A stretch of DNA of 64,000 nt from Pseudomonas cuatrocienegasensis (lineage in GTDB: Bacteria > Pseudomonadota > Gammaproteobacteria > Pseudomonadales > Pseudomonadaceae), in NCBI RefSeq assembly GCF_900110925.1, contig NZ_FOFP01000011.1, positions 1 to 64,000 on the forward strand, in the 5' to 3' direction. The notes beneath the pieces are model-generated. The model had not been told where the DNA came from and did no database searches. It worked only from the letters and a program-made list of their open reading frames with translations. This document shows positions 37,269 to 45,729 of the stretch, one piece after another; the first letter of the stretch is position 1; each line of letters opens with the position of its first letter. The position numbers and the translations under genes are program-made.

Positions 37269-37880
37269 TCAGGCCGCCAGGGCCAGGTCCTCGGCCAGTT
37301 CCGGCACGCCGATCAGTTCGGCAGAACCCGTGCTCAGCGGACCAGCCGCCAGGGCGGCGGCGACTGCGTCGAAGGTGTCGTCGGTGGACACGCCGTAGGC
37401 GTCCAGCAGGTCGTTGAGCACGCCTTCCAGCGCCGTGGCATCGCCGGACATCAGGCCGTAGATCACATCGTGGACGATGCCGCGATCAGAGGTCGTCAGA
37501 TCATTAACGTCAGTGGAGAGGTCGAGGCCACTGAAGCTGACTTCCCAGCCGCTCGGTGCGAAATCGAAACCGGAGCCAGTCGATACAAGGTCAGCTCCCA
37601 GAGAAACGCTATCCAACTCGCCATAAAGCGTATGAGCCGGACTATTGAATAGCGTGTAGGCCAAATCGCCCTGCGCAATGAAGCCCGCGTCGCTGTTCGG
37701 GCTGGTCAGCGCATATTGTGTGCCGCTGAGAGAACCCGGATAGAAGCCGCCGGTGTTGACGCCATCCTCGACCTCTCCAACGCGGTGGTCTGCATCACCG
37801 AAGTAACCGGTCCAATCGGCCAGGTAATCGCTAATGCTCCAATTGCTGTAGGTAGCGCTGTAGGTAATGGAAAGACTCAT
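37269..37880 (-). CDS. hasA: Secreted hemophore HasA
   Basis: A 203-residue extracellular heme-binding protein exported without a Sec signal. Residues His32 (in FGDADHRVG) and Tyr75 (in GDLAYTLF), the axial heme ligands of known HasA proteins, and His83, which hydrogen-bonds the tyrosine, are all present at the same positions. The C-terminus ELAEDLALAA matches the type I secretion signal pattern of P. aeruginosa HasAp. It hands captured heme to the HasR receptor. A GGAG ribosome-binding site precedes ATG 37880. Confidence 0.96.
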   Translation of the reverse strand: MSLSITYSATYSNWSISDYLADWTGYFGDADHRVGEVEDGVNTGGFYPGSLSGTQYALTSPNSDAGFIAQGDLAYTLFNSPAHTLYGELDSVSLGADLVSTGSGFDFAPSGWEVSFSGLDLSTDVNDLTTSDRGIVHDVIYGLMSGDATALEGVLNDLLDAYGVSTDDTFDAVAAALAAGPLSTGSAELIGVPELAEDLALAA

Positions 37881-37907
37881 GTTATTTCTCCAACGAAGGT
37901 TTCACAT

Positions 37908-37967
37908 GATTGCCGCAGTAATTCCAAACTGCGGTTTTGCCCAGAATGGGCAAAATATCCGGCAATC
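37908..37967 (-). promoter_or_regulatory. Structured hasR-hasA intergenic RNA element
   Basis: The 60 bases right after the hasR stop can fold as a junction: hairpin TTTTGCCC/GGGCAAAA (37,935-37,955), hairpin CCGCAGT/ACTGCGG (37,913-37,934), and an outer stem between GATTG (37,908-37,912) and CAATC (37,963-37,967), extendable to GATTGCCG/CGGCAATC at the expense of the second hairpin. There is no U tract. It may stop part of transcription or block decay so that hasA mRNA outnumbers hasR mRNA. Confidence 0.55.
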
Positions 37968-40673
37968 TCAGAAGGTGTATTCCAGAGTGCCCTGCACAGT
38001 ACGGCCACGCCCCAGAGTGAAGGCCAGCACATCACCTAGCGGCACGAGGTAGGCCTTATCGGTGACGTTATCTACCGCTAGGCGCAGGGTGATTGCATCG
38101 GTGGCCTGGTAGCTGCCGAACAAGTCGTAGACGGTGTACGGCTTCCAGTCGGCGGGATAGGTCATGTCTTGCGCTTCTTCGTCTTCGTGCGTCAGCGAAT
38201 AGCCTTCGCTGTAGCGGGCGCGGACGCCGATATCCAGCTTTCGCTCCAGCAGACGAGCACCTAGGGTCAGGCTGCCGCGGTCCATGGGCATATGCTCGGC
38301 GGTACCCATAATGCCGCCGCAGTTTACGGACTGGTTGGAAAACTCGTCCGGCTCCATACCGATGATTGGCGGCCGTCGCCCGCCTGTTCCATATACCGGC
38401 GACTCCACACCGCCGAGCCAGGCAGCACGTTTGCAATAGTCGTTAGCACCGATCATATGGGTGTAACTGAGGTTGCCGTAGAAGCCGCCGGCATCGTAGT
38501 CGAGGCTGTACTCCACACCACGGAAGCGGGTGGTTTCCAGATTGTTGACGTAGGCCGTCGTACCCAGGGTTGCAATTGGGCTGTAACCGGGGCGTTGCAG
38601 CCCATAACCGAGGAACATGAAGTCTTTGATCCTGGTATCGAAGTAGGCAGCCTTAATACCCAGCCGATCCTCTGCGAGGAACAAGTTTTCCCTGGCGATA
38701 TTGAAGCCAACTTCCCAGGTAGTGGAACGTTCTGGCTCGAGGAAAGGACTGGGGTATAGGGTTTCCGTTCCCCCGCCATGGGGGCGACCGGAGACCAATG
38801 CTTCGGTGACCGCGGGTGGCCGCCACCCCTTGCCATAACTGGCGAACAGTTGCAGCCAGTCCACACCCGGCTTGATAGCCAGGCCAAAGGTCGGCGAGAA
38901 ACGGCCCTCCTCACGATCCACTTCGTAGAGAACCGGGACGTTGATCTGCGCGTTGGAGCACGCCCCTTCCAGCGTACAGAAGGAGCGGGTGTTCATCCCG
39001 GTTTCGCCACGCAGGTGGTAACGGTCGTAGCGCAGGCCTGCGTTCAGGTTGAGCCAGCCGTCGTATTCATAGTCCAGACGCGTAAAGAGGCTACCCATGG
39101 CCCGCGACCCCTCCGGCGTCATCCCTTCGGCAAAGGGGTAGTCCACCGCAGAGCTTGAGCTTATCGCCTGATCCGATTCGGGACTGACCTTGTCATGGAA
39201 GAACTCCAGACCATAATCGGCCTGAAGGATGGAGACCTGGCTCAGGGCGAATGTCGAGGTGTTCTGGACTTGCAGACCATAAGTATCGGTCTGGTAGGTG
39301 GTGGAGTAACCCAGGGTGGTGCCGCGAGTCAGCGTACTCTGATCATTGCGGGTATCGACATGGTAGAGCTTGGCCTTGAAGTCGATCAGCGGGTTATCCG
39401 GCGCGTAACTGTAGTCCACCGCAAAGTTCTGTGAAACGACGTTGCTGCTACCCAGCTTTTCCCAGAGATCTTCGTCAGCGACATCCATTATGTTGGCGTC
39501 ATCGTATGACACCTGGGTACGCAGGTAGCTCAGTTGCACCCGCTGCTCATGCGCAAGATTCAGTCCCAGCTTGGCCAGGCGGGAACGCATGGTGGAACCG
39601 GAATAGGCGACCGGAGAGGTCTTGATTCGATCCTCTATTTCAGGGTTACCAGCAGACCCAGTGCGCAACTCACCGATACTGCCATGGGTGCCGGGGTCAT
39701 AATCACCCAGATGGCGTTCACTGGCGGCCAGCAGAATGTCGCCAATCTCGTTGCCCAATGCGAAGGCGCTGCTGCCGATAAAGTCAGTGCCATTGGCGTA
39801 ACCACCCAGCCCCGTGGTCGCGCGAACCCGGCCGCCGAACTCTTTGCCTTCGTGGATAAAGTCCCGGGCATTGAGGGTGCTGAATTCGGCGACGCCGCCA
39901 ATTACCCCGGCACCCCCCATACCCGAGGTAGCGCCTTTCTCAACCGTGACGTTGCTGAGCAACTCAGGGTCGATATACATGGTGCCATTGCGCTGCTGGT
40001 GGCCGCTTTGCTGGTAGTTCTGGCGCATGCCGTCGATATTCATGTTGACCCGGCCGTAGTCCTGTACGCCGCGAATGTTCACCGACAGACCGGGGTCCTG
40101 CTGGCTGACAGCGGTGTAGACGCCGGACGTTTGCTCAAGCAGGTCAGCCGCATGGCGCGGCGGGTTGCGGTCGATCTGCTCGCGGTCGATCACCGCCACC
40201 GAGCGCGGCTGCAGGTAGGTTTCCTGACGCTCGCTGAGGCTGCGCCCCTCTACCGTGACCGACTGCATCTGCAGAACCTGATCGTCGGCGAGCACACGGC
40301 GGGTCAGGGTGACCTGATTGGCGCCGTCGAGGTGGTAGTCCACCGGGGTTTTGTCGAGCAGCCGGCGCAAGGCGTCATCGAGTGAATAGCGGCCCTGCAG
40401 CGCCGAGCTCCGGAAACCCTGCAGGCGAGCGCTGTCGAAGAACACCTGCACACCAGCTTGCTCGGCAAAGACCAGGGCGGCGCGATCAAGCGGCTGCGCG
40501 GCGATGTCGAACGCCATCACCTGGCGTTGTGCCGAGGCGGCTTCCCCGGCCGGCTCGACGGCGAACGCACTGCTGCTCAGGGCCAGGGCTACGCCCAAGG
40601 AGACGCCACTGAGCAGCACGGCCGGAGCAGCGCGACGGGGCGTGGGTGAGGGTGCGGACGGACGATGGCTCAC
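37968..40673 (-). CDS. hasR: TonB-dependent heme/hemophore receptor HasR
   Basis: A 901-residue outer-membrane receptor for heme and heme-loaded HasA. A signal peptide (SSAFA) is followed by an STN signalling domain (about 55-130: MAFDIAAQPLDRAALVFAEQ) that talks to HasS, then a plug (EQTSGVYTAVSQQDPGLSVN, VEKGATSGMGGAGVIGGVAE) and a 22-strand-type barrel ending GTLEYTF. A WRPP motif takes the place of FRAP. GTG 40673 is chosen because of a GGAG site; the longer frame runs through the Fur box. Confidence 0.94.
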   Translation of the reverse strand: MSHRPSAPSPTPRRAAPAVLLSGVSLGVALALSSSAFAVEPAGEAASAQRQVMAFDIAAQPLDRAALVFAEQAGVQVFFDSARLQGFRSSALQGRYSLDDALRRLLDKTPVDYHLDGANQVTLTRRVLADDQVLQMQSVTVEGRSLSERQETYLQPRSVAVIDREQIDRNPPRHAADLLEQTSGVYTAVSQQDPGLSVNIRGVQDYGRVNMNIDGMRQNYQQSGHQQRNGTMYIDPELLSNVTVEKGATSGMGGAGVIGGVAEFSTLNARDFIHEGKEFGGRVRATTGLGGYANGTDFIGSSAFALGNEIGDILLAASERHLGDYDPGTHGSIGELRTGSAGNPEIEDRIKTSPVAYSGSTMRSRLAKLGLNLAHEQRVQLSYLRTQVSYDDANIMDVADEDLWEKLGSSNVVSQNFAVDYSYAPDNPLIDFKAKLYHVDTRNDQSTLTRGTTLGYSTTYQTDTYGLQVQNTSTFALSQVSILQADYGLEFFHDKVSPESDQAISSSSAVDYPFAEGMTPEGSRAMGSLFTRLDYEYDGWLNLNAGLRYDRYHLRGETGMNTRSFCTLEGACSNAQINVPVLYEVDREEGRFSPTFGLAIKPGVDWLQLFASYGKGWRPPAVTEALVSGRPHGGGTETLYPSPFLEPERSTTWEVGFNIARENLFLAEDRLGIKAAYFDTRIKDFMFLGYGLQRPGYSPIATLGTTAYVNNLETTRFRGVEYSLDYDAGGFYGNLSYTHMIGANDYCKRAAWLGGVESPVYGTGGRRPPIIGMEPDEFSNQSVNCGGIMGTAEHMPMDRGSLTLGARLLERKLDIGVRARYSEGYSLTHEDEEAQDMTYPADWKPYTVYDLFGSYQATDAITLRLAVDNVTDKAYLVPLGDVLAFTLGRGRTVQGTLEYTF

Positions 40674-40693
40674 AACGGACTCCGGGTTTTTGT

Positions 40694-40712
40694 TGATAAT
40701 GAAAATCACTAA
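40694..40712 (-). promoter_or_regulatory. Fur box in the hasR promoter
   Basis: GATAATGAAAATCACTAAC matches the 19-base consensus GATAATGATAATCATTATC at 16 positions. It overlaps the expected start of transcription from the ECF promoter at 40,720-40,746, so iron-loaded Fur should repress hasR. Confidence 0.75.
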
Positions 40713-40719
40713 CAACAAG

Positions 40720-40746
40720 GACGCGCAACCCGGTAAAAGTCAGTAA
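40720..40746 (-). promoter_or_regulatory. Candidate HasI-dependent promoter of hasR
   Basis: On the minus strand TTAC (40,746-40,743), 19 bases, CGTC (40,723-40,720). The downstream half, GGTTGCGCGTCCTT, is shared with the hasS promoter (GGTTGCGCGTCTTT). The Fur box lies just downstream. Confidence 0.6.
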
Positions 40747-40794
40747 GCCGATTTGAAAGTTTTTTACGCCGCACTCGGGCACGGCGCGGCGGGG

Positions 40795-41766
40795 TCAGTA
40801 GATCAGGCTCAGCGCGAGCCACTGCGTATGCTGCAGCTGCATTTCGCGGGTCAGGGTGGACAGCGCATCGTCCAGGGCATCGAGGCGGAACACGCCGCTG
40901 ACTTCTCGCTGCGCCAACTCATCATTGCCGATGAGGATGTACCCGGCGCGATAACGGTTGAGCTGCTCGACCACCTGCGCCAGCGGCACCCGGTCGAACA
41001 CCAGCAGCCCGCGCTGCCAACTGGTGGCACGCGGCAGGTCCAATTGCTGAGAGACGATGCCTGTCGCTCCATAACGCACACTGTCCCCCTCTTCCAGACG
41101 CCTGTGCTGGCCGGCGACGTCCACCTGAACCGCGTGCTCCAACACGCCGACCCAGGCATGTGCGCCGTCCTCGCGCTGCACCACGAAGCGCGTACCCAGG
41201 GCCTGCGCGGTGCCGCCGGAGGTCGCAACGACGAACGGCCTGTCGGCCTGCGGCGCAACCTGGAAGATCGCCGACCCAGCGAGCAGTTCGACCCGGCGCT
41301 GCCCGGCGGAATACGCCAGGCGGATGGCACTGGCGCTGTCGAGGGTCACCTCGCTGCCATCGGGCAGGGTCAGGCTACGCACTTCGCCGCTGGCGGTGCG
41401 GTGATCAGCCAGTAGCGGCAGCAGCAGGCGCTCGTCCTGGCTCAGACCAAGGCCGCCGAGCAGTAGCATCAGACACGCCGCCGCACCCCAGCGACGCAAG
41501 CGCCCACGCTGCCGCGCGGCCCGCGGCAGCGGCGCAACACTGGGCGCCGCACGGCGTTCAGGGGCACGGCGCTCATCCGGCAGCGCGCCCAGGGCAGCCC
41601 AGGTGCGCTGGGCGAAGGCCAGGGCCTCGGCATGCCGTGGGTCGGCCCGCAGCCACTGCTGCAAGGCCTGATGCCGGGCCGCATCCGGTTCGCCTGCACT
41701 CAGGAAAACCGCCCACTCGGCGGCGGCCTCGTGGATGCTCCGCTCCTGCGGATCTTGGCTAATCAC
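40795..41766 (-). CDS. hasS: FecR-family anti-sigma factor HasS
   Basis: A 323-residue inner-membrane regulator with a cytoplasmic DUF4880-type N-terminus (AAAEWAVFLSAGEPDAARHQ, AFAQRTWAALGAL), one helix (WGAAACLMLLLGGLGLS), a periplasmic FecR domain (RSLTLPDGSEVTLDSASAIR ... VVATSGGTAQALGTRFVV) and a C-terminal STN-like part. It should hold HasI until HasR signals heme. GTG 41766 is preferred because the GAGAG site abuts the TTG at 41772. It has its own promoter motif, 108 bases after hasI. Confidence 0.9.
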   Translation of the reverse strand: MISQDPQERSIHEAAAEWAVFLSAGEPDAARHQALQQWLRADPRHAEALAFAQRTWAALGALPDERRAPERRAAPSVAPLPRAARQRGRLRRWGAAACLMLLLGGLGLSQDERLLLPLLADHRTASGEVRSLTLPDGSEVTLDSASAIRLAYSAGQRRVELLAGSAIFQVAPQADRPFVVATSGGTAQALGTRFVVQREDGAHAWVGVLEHAVQVDVAGQHRRLEEGDSVRYGATGIVSQQLDLPRATSWQRGLLVFDRVPLAQVVEQLNRYRAGYILIGNDELAQREVSGVFRLDALDDALSTLTREMQLQHTQWLALSLIY

Positions 41767-41846
41767 GCTCAACTCTCGGTTCTCGTTATAGGTAGCGGCG
41801 GGGCTGGACGCAGCGCGCCCGGCGAAATCGCCCCGTCTCAGGTAAA

Positions 41847-41873
41847 GACGCGCAACCGCGGCGTTTACCGTAA
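41847..41873 (-). promoter_or_regulatory. Candidate HasI-dependent promoter of hasS
   Basis: On the minus strand TTAC (41,873-41,870), 19 bases, CGTC (41,850-41,847), with the same GGTTGCGCGTCTTT half as hasR. This suggests HasI raises its own anti-sigma, as reported for Serratia hasS. Confidence 0.6.
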
Positions 41874-41880
41874 TTCGCGC

Positions 41881-42393
41881 TCATGGCCCCTCGCCGGCCT
41901 CCACCAGCCGTGCCATCACATGGGCCAGGGCGCGGGCCAGGTGCTTTTGCACCGAGCTGTCGGAAATCCCCAATTCGCATGCCACCTGGGCATGGGTCAG
42001 TCCTTCGATACGGTTAAGACGAAAGATCTCCTGGGTGCGCGGCGGCAGCTCGGCGATAGCCTGCTGCAGACGCTCGACCGATTGCCGGGCGGCGGTGATG
42101 TCCTCCAGCGAACTGCTGTTCGACGCCACCTCGACCAGCACATCGTCACTCACCAGGTCGGTCTTGCGCCGCAGTTGCTGGCGCTGATGGTCGATCAACA
42201 GATTGCTGGCCGTACGGTAGAGGTAGGCCAGCGAGTTGTCGATGGGCTCGCCGCCGCGCTGCTCGGCCAGACGCAGAAAGCTTTCCTGAGTGAGGTCGGC
42301 GGCCAGCTGTGAATCACGACTTTTGCGCAGCAGAAAGCTCTGCAGCGCCTTGGCGTGCATCTGGAACAGGCCTTTGATATCCAAGTCCGACAA
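41881..42393 (-). CDS. hasI: ECF sigma factor HasI
   Basis: A 170-residue iron-starvation sigma factor with region 2 (DLTQESFLRLAEQ, YLYRTASNLLIDHQRQQ) and region 4 (LPPRTQEIFRLNRIEGLTHAQVACELG ending in the helix-turn-helix SDSSVQKHLARAL). The start appears to be TTG at 42393 behind AGGGAAG; no ATG is available before region 2 except at residue 12. A Fur box precedes it. It should direct transcription of hasR and hasS. Confidence 0.88.
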   Translation of the reverse strand: MSDLDIKGLFQMHAKALQSFLLRKSRDSQLAADLTQESFLRLAEQRGGEPIDNSLAYLYRTASNLLIDHQRQQLRRKTDLVSDDVLVEVASNSSSLEDITAARQSVERLQQAIAELPPRTQEIFRLNRIEGLTHAQVACELGISDSSVQKHLARALAHVMARLVEAGEGP

Positions 42394-42438
42394 TCGCGCT
42401 TCCCTGGTCTGGGGCGGGAGGAAGCGGCATAGTATTTT

Positions 42439-42459
42439 TATTGAGAACCATTTTCAATT
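42439..42459 (-). promoter_or_regulatory. Fur box before hasI
   Basis: TATTGAGAACCATTTTCAATT is palindromic and fits the Fur 7-1-7 pattern (TGAGAAC-C-ATTTTCA, about 11 of 14). It overlaps the stop codon of the upstream LysR gene, so the hasI promoter sits at the very end of that gene. Confidence 0.7.
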
Positions 42460-43314
42460 AATCGACTTAAGACACCGCAGCAAACACTCCAGCGCCGGCT
42501 GCTGCTGCGCCCTTCTTAGCAGCGCCACCAGCTCGCGGTGGAAGGTCAGCGCGCCCAGCTCGATCACCCGCAGTTGGGTTGAACGCTGTAGCCACAGGCC
42601 GGCGCGGGGGATCAGTGAGACGCCCAGGCCGCACTCGACCATGCGCACAATGGCATCCAGTTCATCCAGCTCCAGGGCTTCGTGCACCTGCAGGCGCTGC
42701 TCGCGGAGAAACTGGCTGACCTGGCGCCCGCCAAACGAGCTGCGGTCATAACGCACGAAGGGCTGCTCGGCGAGGATCTGCAGCGGATCCTCGCCCGCCA
42801 CTGTCAGCGGCGTGATCAGCACGAATGGCTCGCGCGCCAGGCTGACTTGCAGCAGCTCCTTGGGCAAGTCGAATGGCGGCTTGATCAGCAGCGCCAGGTC
42901 CAGTTCACCGGCGTCCACCTGGCTCAGCAGTTTCAGCGAAACACCCGGCACCAGTTTCAGCTCGACCCGCGGCGCAGCCTGGCGAAAGGCCGGCAGCGCC
43001 TCGGGCAGCAGCCCGGTCTGCACACTGGCGATGGCGCCGACCTTGAGCTCGCCCTGCCACTCGGCCAGAGTCGCGGGCCGGGCCATTTGCCCGTAGAGCG
43101 TGAGCATCTGCTCGGCCAGCGGCAGGGCATGCCGGCCCGCGGCATTGAGCACGGCGGCACGGCCACTGCGGTCGAACAGGCGCACACCCAGCCCTTGCTC
43201 CAGCACGCGCATCTGCGCGCTGACCGCCGACTGGGTCAGGCCAACCTGCTGACCGGCCGCGGCAAAGGTGCCGTGGCGCGCAACCATCACAAAGGTTTTC
43301 AACTCACGCAGCAT
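42454..43314 (-). CDS. LysR-family transcriptional regulator
   Basis: A 286-residue regulator with an N-terminal winged helix-turn-helix (LKTFVMVARHGTFAAAGQQV, LTQSAVSAQMRVLEQGLG) and a C-terminal effector-binding domain (about 90-286). The inducer is unknown. It is divergent from the VOC-family gene across 106 bases and so probably controls it. It is upstream of hasI on the same strand, but the Fur box at its 3' end argues that hasI has its own promoter. Confidence 0.87.
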   Translation of the reverse strand: MLRELKTFVMVARHGTFAAAGQQVGLTQSAVSAQMRVLEQGLGVRLFDRSGRAAVLNAAGRHALPLAEQMLTLYGQMARPATLAEWQGELKVGAIASVQTGLLPEALPAFRQAAPRVELKLVPGVSLKLLSQVDAGELDLALLIKPPFDLPKELLQVSLAREPFVLITPLTVAGEDPLQILAEQPFVRYDRSSFGGRQVSQFLREQRLQVHEALELDELDAIVRMVECGLGVSLIPRAGLWLQRSTQLRVIELGALTFHRELVALLRRAQQQPALECLLRCLKSIN

Positions 43315-43420
43315 CAGCGCCTCGATTGATCAATTCTGTTTGAGCTTGCGAGTAAGGATATTCGCTTTAAATCAATTTTACTGCTGCTAGGCTGGGGCAA
43401 AACCACTGAGGTAGCCCGTG

Positions 43421-43846
43421 ATGAGTGTTGCGCCCTTCCACCTGGCAATTCCCGTGTACGACCTGAAGGCCGCCCGGCATTTCTATGGCGAGGTGTTCGG
43501 CTGCGCCGAAGGCCGCAGCAGCGCGCACTGGGTCGATTTCGATTTCTTCGGCCACCAGTTGGTGATCCACGAGGCGCCGAAGATGGCCTATCAGGAAGCC
43601 GCCCACAGCAACCCGGTAGACGGCCATGACGTGCCGGTGCCGCACTTCGGCGTGGTGCTCGATTGGCCGGATTGGGAGCGTCTGGCCGCGCGGCTGCGCG
43701 AGCGCGAGACGGCATTCGTGATCGAGCCCTATGTGCGCTTCCAGGGGCAGGTGGGCGAGCAGGCGACCATGTTTCTGCTCGACCCGTGCGGCAACGCGCT
43801 GGAGTTCAAGGCGTTCAAGGATATCGGCCAGCTGTTCGCCAAGTGA
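43421..43846 (+). CDS. VOC-family (glyoxalase/bleomycin-resistance fold) protein
   Basis: A 141-residue protein of the vicinal oxygen chelate fold: [20 protein letters not shown] at the N-terminus, then [23 protein letters not shown] and [15 protein letters not shown]. His and Glu residues at the usual metal positions suggest a metal-dependent lyase or dioxygenase, substrate unknown. ATG 43421 has a GAGG site; a GTG one codon upstream is possible. It is divergent from the LysR gene. Confidence 0.82.
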   Translation: MSVAPFHLAIPVYDLKAARHFYGEVFGCAEGRSSAHWVDFDFFGHQLVIHEAPKMAYQEAAHSNPVDGHDVPVPHFGVVLDWPDWERLAARLRERETAFVIEPYVRFQGQVGEQATMFLLDPCGNALEFKAFKDIGQLFAK

Positions 43847-43915
43847 CCTGAAGGCCGTTGAGGGCTGGGCAGCGGGCGGTGCACAGCTGCTCGCCATGCG
43901 GATGCCGGTGCCGGT

Positions 43916-44130
43916 GTAGGAGCGAATTTATTCGCGATAAATCGTTAAAGCACTGCAAGCGTCGCGATTAAATCAGAGCGTCGCCCGGCCCCTACTGCGT
44001 ACCGACATTTCCTATATTGACGCGGCGCTAGCCTGTAATCGCGACGTGAAGAACCTTGTTAGTCGCGACGATTTCAGCGACTAACAAGGCCGATCGCGAA
44101 TAAAGGCTAGGCGCCCCCTTCGCTCCTACA
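43916..44130. repeat. REP-like element, family B, complete copy
   Basis: The ends are GTAGGAGCGAATTTATTCGCG (43,916) and CGCGAATAAAGGCTAGGCGC plus CCCCTTCGCTCCTAC (to 44,129). Inside, CCTTGTTAGTCGCGACG and its inverse CAGCGACTAACAAGG form a strong hairpin. It fills the gap between the VOC gene and the SCO gene; no gene is seen. Confidence 0.75.
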
Positions 44131-44161
44131 GGGGGTGAAGCAAGATCTTCGCGCCCAAATG

Positions 44162-44794
44162 CTAGGGCCGCTGCAGCAACCCTGGCAGTTGAGCGGCGAG
44201 CTTTTCGGTGTTGACCGGGGCGCGGATAAAGCCGCGCTGGGTGCCGTCCGGGCCGAGGATCACCAGGTTGCCGCTGTGGTCGACGGTGTAGTTTTCCTTG
44301 CTGGTATCGGCCGGGATATAGGGGATGCTCACCGCGTTGGCGAGCTTCTGCAGGGTCGTTTCCTCACCGGTCAGGCCCAGGTAGCCGGCATCGAAATAGG
44401 CCAGGTACTTCTTCAATTGCTCCGGCGTATCGCGGTGCGGGTCGACGCTGACCATGACGATGCGCAGGTTGTCGCGCGCCGCCTCCGGCAACTGGGTGCG
44501 CAGCTGGCGCAGTTGCGCCAGGGTGGCCGGGCAGATATCGGGGCAGAAGGTGTAGCCGAAGAACATCAGCGTCCACTTGTCGCGGTACTGGCTGGTCACC
44601 ACCGGCTGGCCGTCCTGGTCGAGCAGCTCCAGGTCGGGCAGGGTGCGGCTCTGCGGCAACAACACGATACCGGCGTCGAGCAACTGGGTCGGGTCGCCCT
44701 GGCCTTTGCTGTTGAGCACCTTGTTGACGGTCAGGCCGAGCACCAGGGCAACCAGGCCGACGAGGATGAAGACGGTGAGATGGGTTCGTGACAT
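44162..44794 (-). CDS. SCO1/SenC-family copper chaperone
   Basis: A 210-residue membrane-anchored thioredoxin-like protein (N-terminal helix FILVGLVALVLGLTV). The copper site cysteines are in FGYTFCPDICPATL (CPDIC) and the partner histidine probably in YTVDHSGNLVI. It delivers copper to the CuA centre of cytochrome oxidase subunit II (coxB, 8 kb away in the same locus). It closes the ctaA-cyoE-sco string. Confidence 0.9.
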   Translation of the reverse strand: MSRTHLTVFILVGLVALVLGLTVNKVLNSKGQGDPTQLLDAGIVLLPQSRTLPDLELLDQDGQPVVTSQYRDKWTLMFFGYTFCPDICPATLAQLRQLRTQLPEAARDNLRIVMVSVDPHRDTPEQLKKYLAYFDAGYLGLTGEETTLQKLANAVSIPYIPADTSKENYTVDHSGNLVILGPDGTQRGFIRAPVNTEKLAAQLPGLLQRP

Positions 44795-44805
44795 GGCACC
44801 AACGT

Positions 44806-45705
44806 TTACAGGTTGAACAGCAGGTAGTGGTCCACCAGCAGGGCGATGAACAACAGGAACAAGTACCAGATACTGTACTTGAAGGTGTTGATCGCGGCAT
44901 GCGGCCGGCTGTCACGGTACAGCACCCAGGACCATTGCAGAAAGCGCGCGCCGAGCAGGGAGGCGCACACCAGGTATAACAACCCGCTCATATGAATCAC
45001 GAAGGGCAGCAGGCTGACGGCGAACATGATCGCCGTGTAGAGCACGATATGCACCTTGGTGTAGTGCTCGCCGTGGGTCACCGGCAGCATGGGAATATTG
45101 GCCTTGGCGTATTCCTCCTTGCGGTGAATGGCCAGGGCCCAGAAGTGCGGCGGCGTCCAGGCGAAGATGATCAGCACCAGCAGCAACGGCTCGGCGGTCA
45201 GTTGCCCGGTCACCGCCACCCAGCCCAGCAGCGGCGGCGCCGCGCCAGCCAGGCCGCCAATCACAATGTTCTGCGGCGTCGCGCGCTTGAGAAAGCCGGT
45301 GTAGATCACCGCATAGCCCAGTAGCGAGGCCAGGGTCAGCCAGGCGGCAAGGGGGTTGGTGAAGATCAGCAGCAGGCTCATGCCACTCACGGCCAGCAAC
45401 AGCGCGAAGGCGATGGCGGCGGTCGGCGAGACCCGCCCAGAAGTCACCGGGCGTTTGAGGGTGCGCGCCATGATCGAGTCGATGCGCCGGTCGACTACAT
45501 GGTTGACCGCCGCCGCCGCGCCGGCACACAAACCGATGCCCAGGTTGCCGAAGATCAGCACCTGCCAGGGCACCCCTGCGCGGGTGGCGAGGAACATGCC
45601 GACCAGCGAGGTGATCAGCATCAGCACCACCACCCGCGGCTTGGTCAGCTCCAGGTAGTCGCGCCAGCTGGCATGGGCCTGGTGTTGCTGCAGTAGAGTA
45701 GCCAT
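44806..45705 (-). CDS. cyoE: Protoheme IX farnesyltransferase (heme O synthase)
   Basis: A 299-residue UbiA-family prenyltransferase with about nine helices. The first Asp-rich motif is [19 protein letters not shown], with [17 protein letters not shown] at the N-terminus. It attaches a farnesyl group to heme b, giving heme O, which the CtaA product converts to heme A. It follows ctaA by 24 bases. Confidence 0.94.
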   Translation of the reverse strand: MATLLQQHQAHASWRDYLELTKPRVVVLMLITSLVGMFLATRAGVPWQVLIFGNLGIGLCAGAAAAVNHVVDRRIDSIMARTLKRPVTSGRVSPTAAIAFALLLAVSGMSLLLIFTNPLAAWLTLASLLGYAVIYTGFLKRATPQNIVIGGLAGAAPPLLGWVAVTGQLTAEPLLLVLIIFAWTPPHFWALAIHRKEEYAKANIPMLPVTHGEHYTKVHIVLYTAIMFAVSLLPFVIHMSGLLYLVCASLLGARFLQWSWVLYRDSRPHAAINTFKYSIWYLFLLFIALLVDHYLLFNL

Positions 45706-45729
45706 GAGGTCTCTCCTTGCTCGTTGTTA

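Noticed and set aside
37872..37935. A TTAC-N19-CTTC match just before hasA, resembling the ECF promoter pattern
   Set aside because: The -10-like half differs (CTTC, not CGTC) and transcription would begin inside the ribosome-binding site; hasA is more likely read from hasR.
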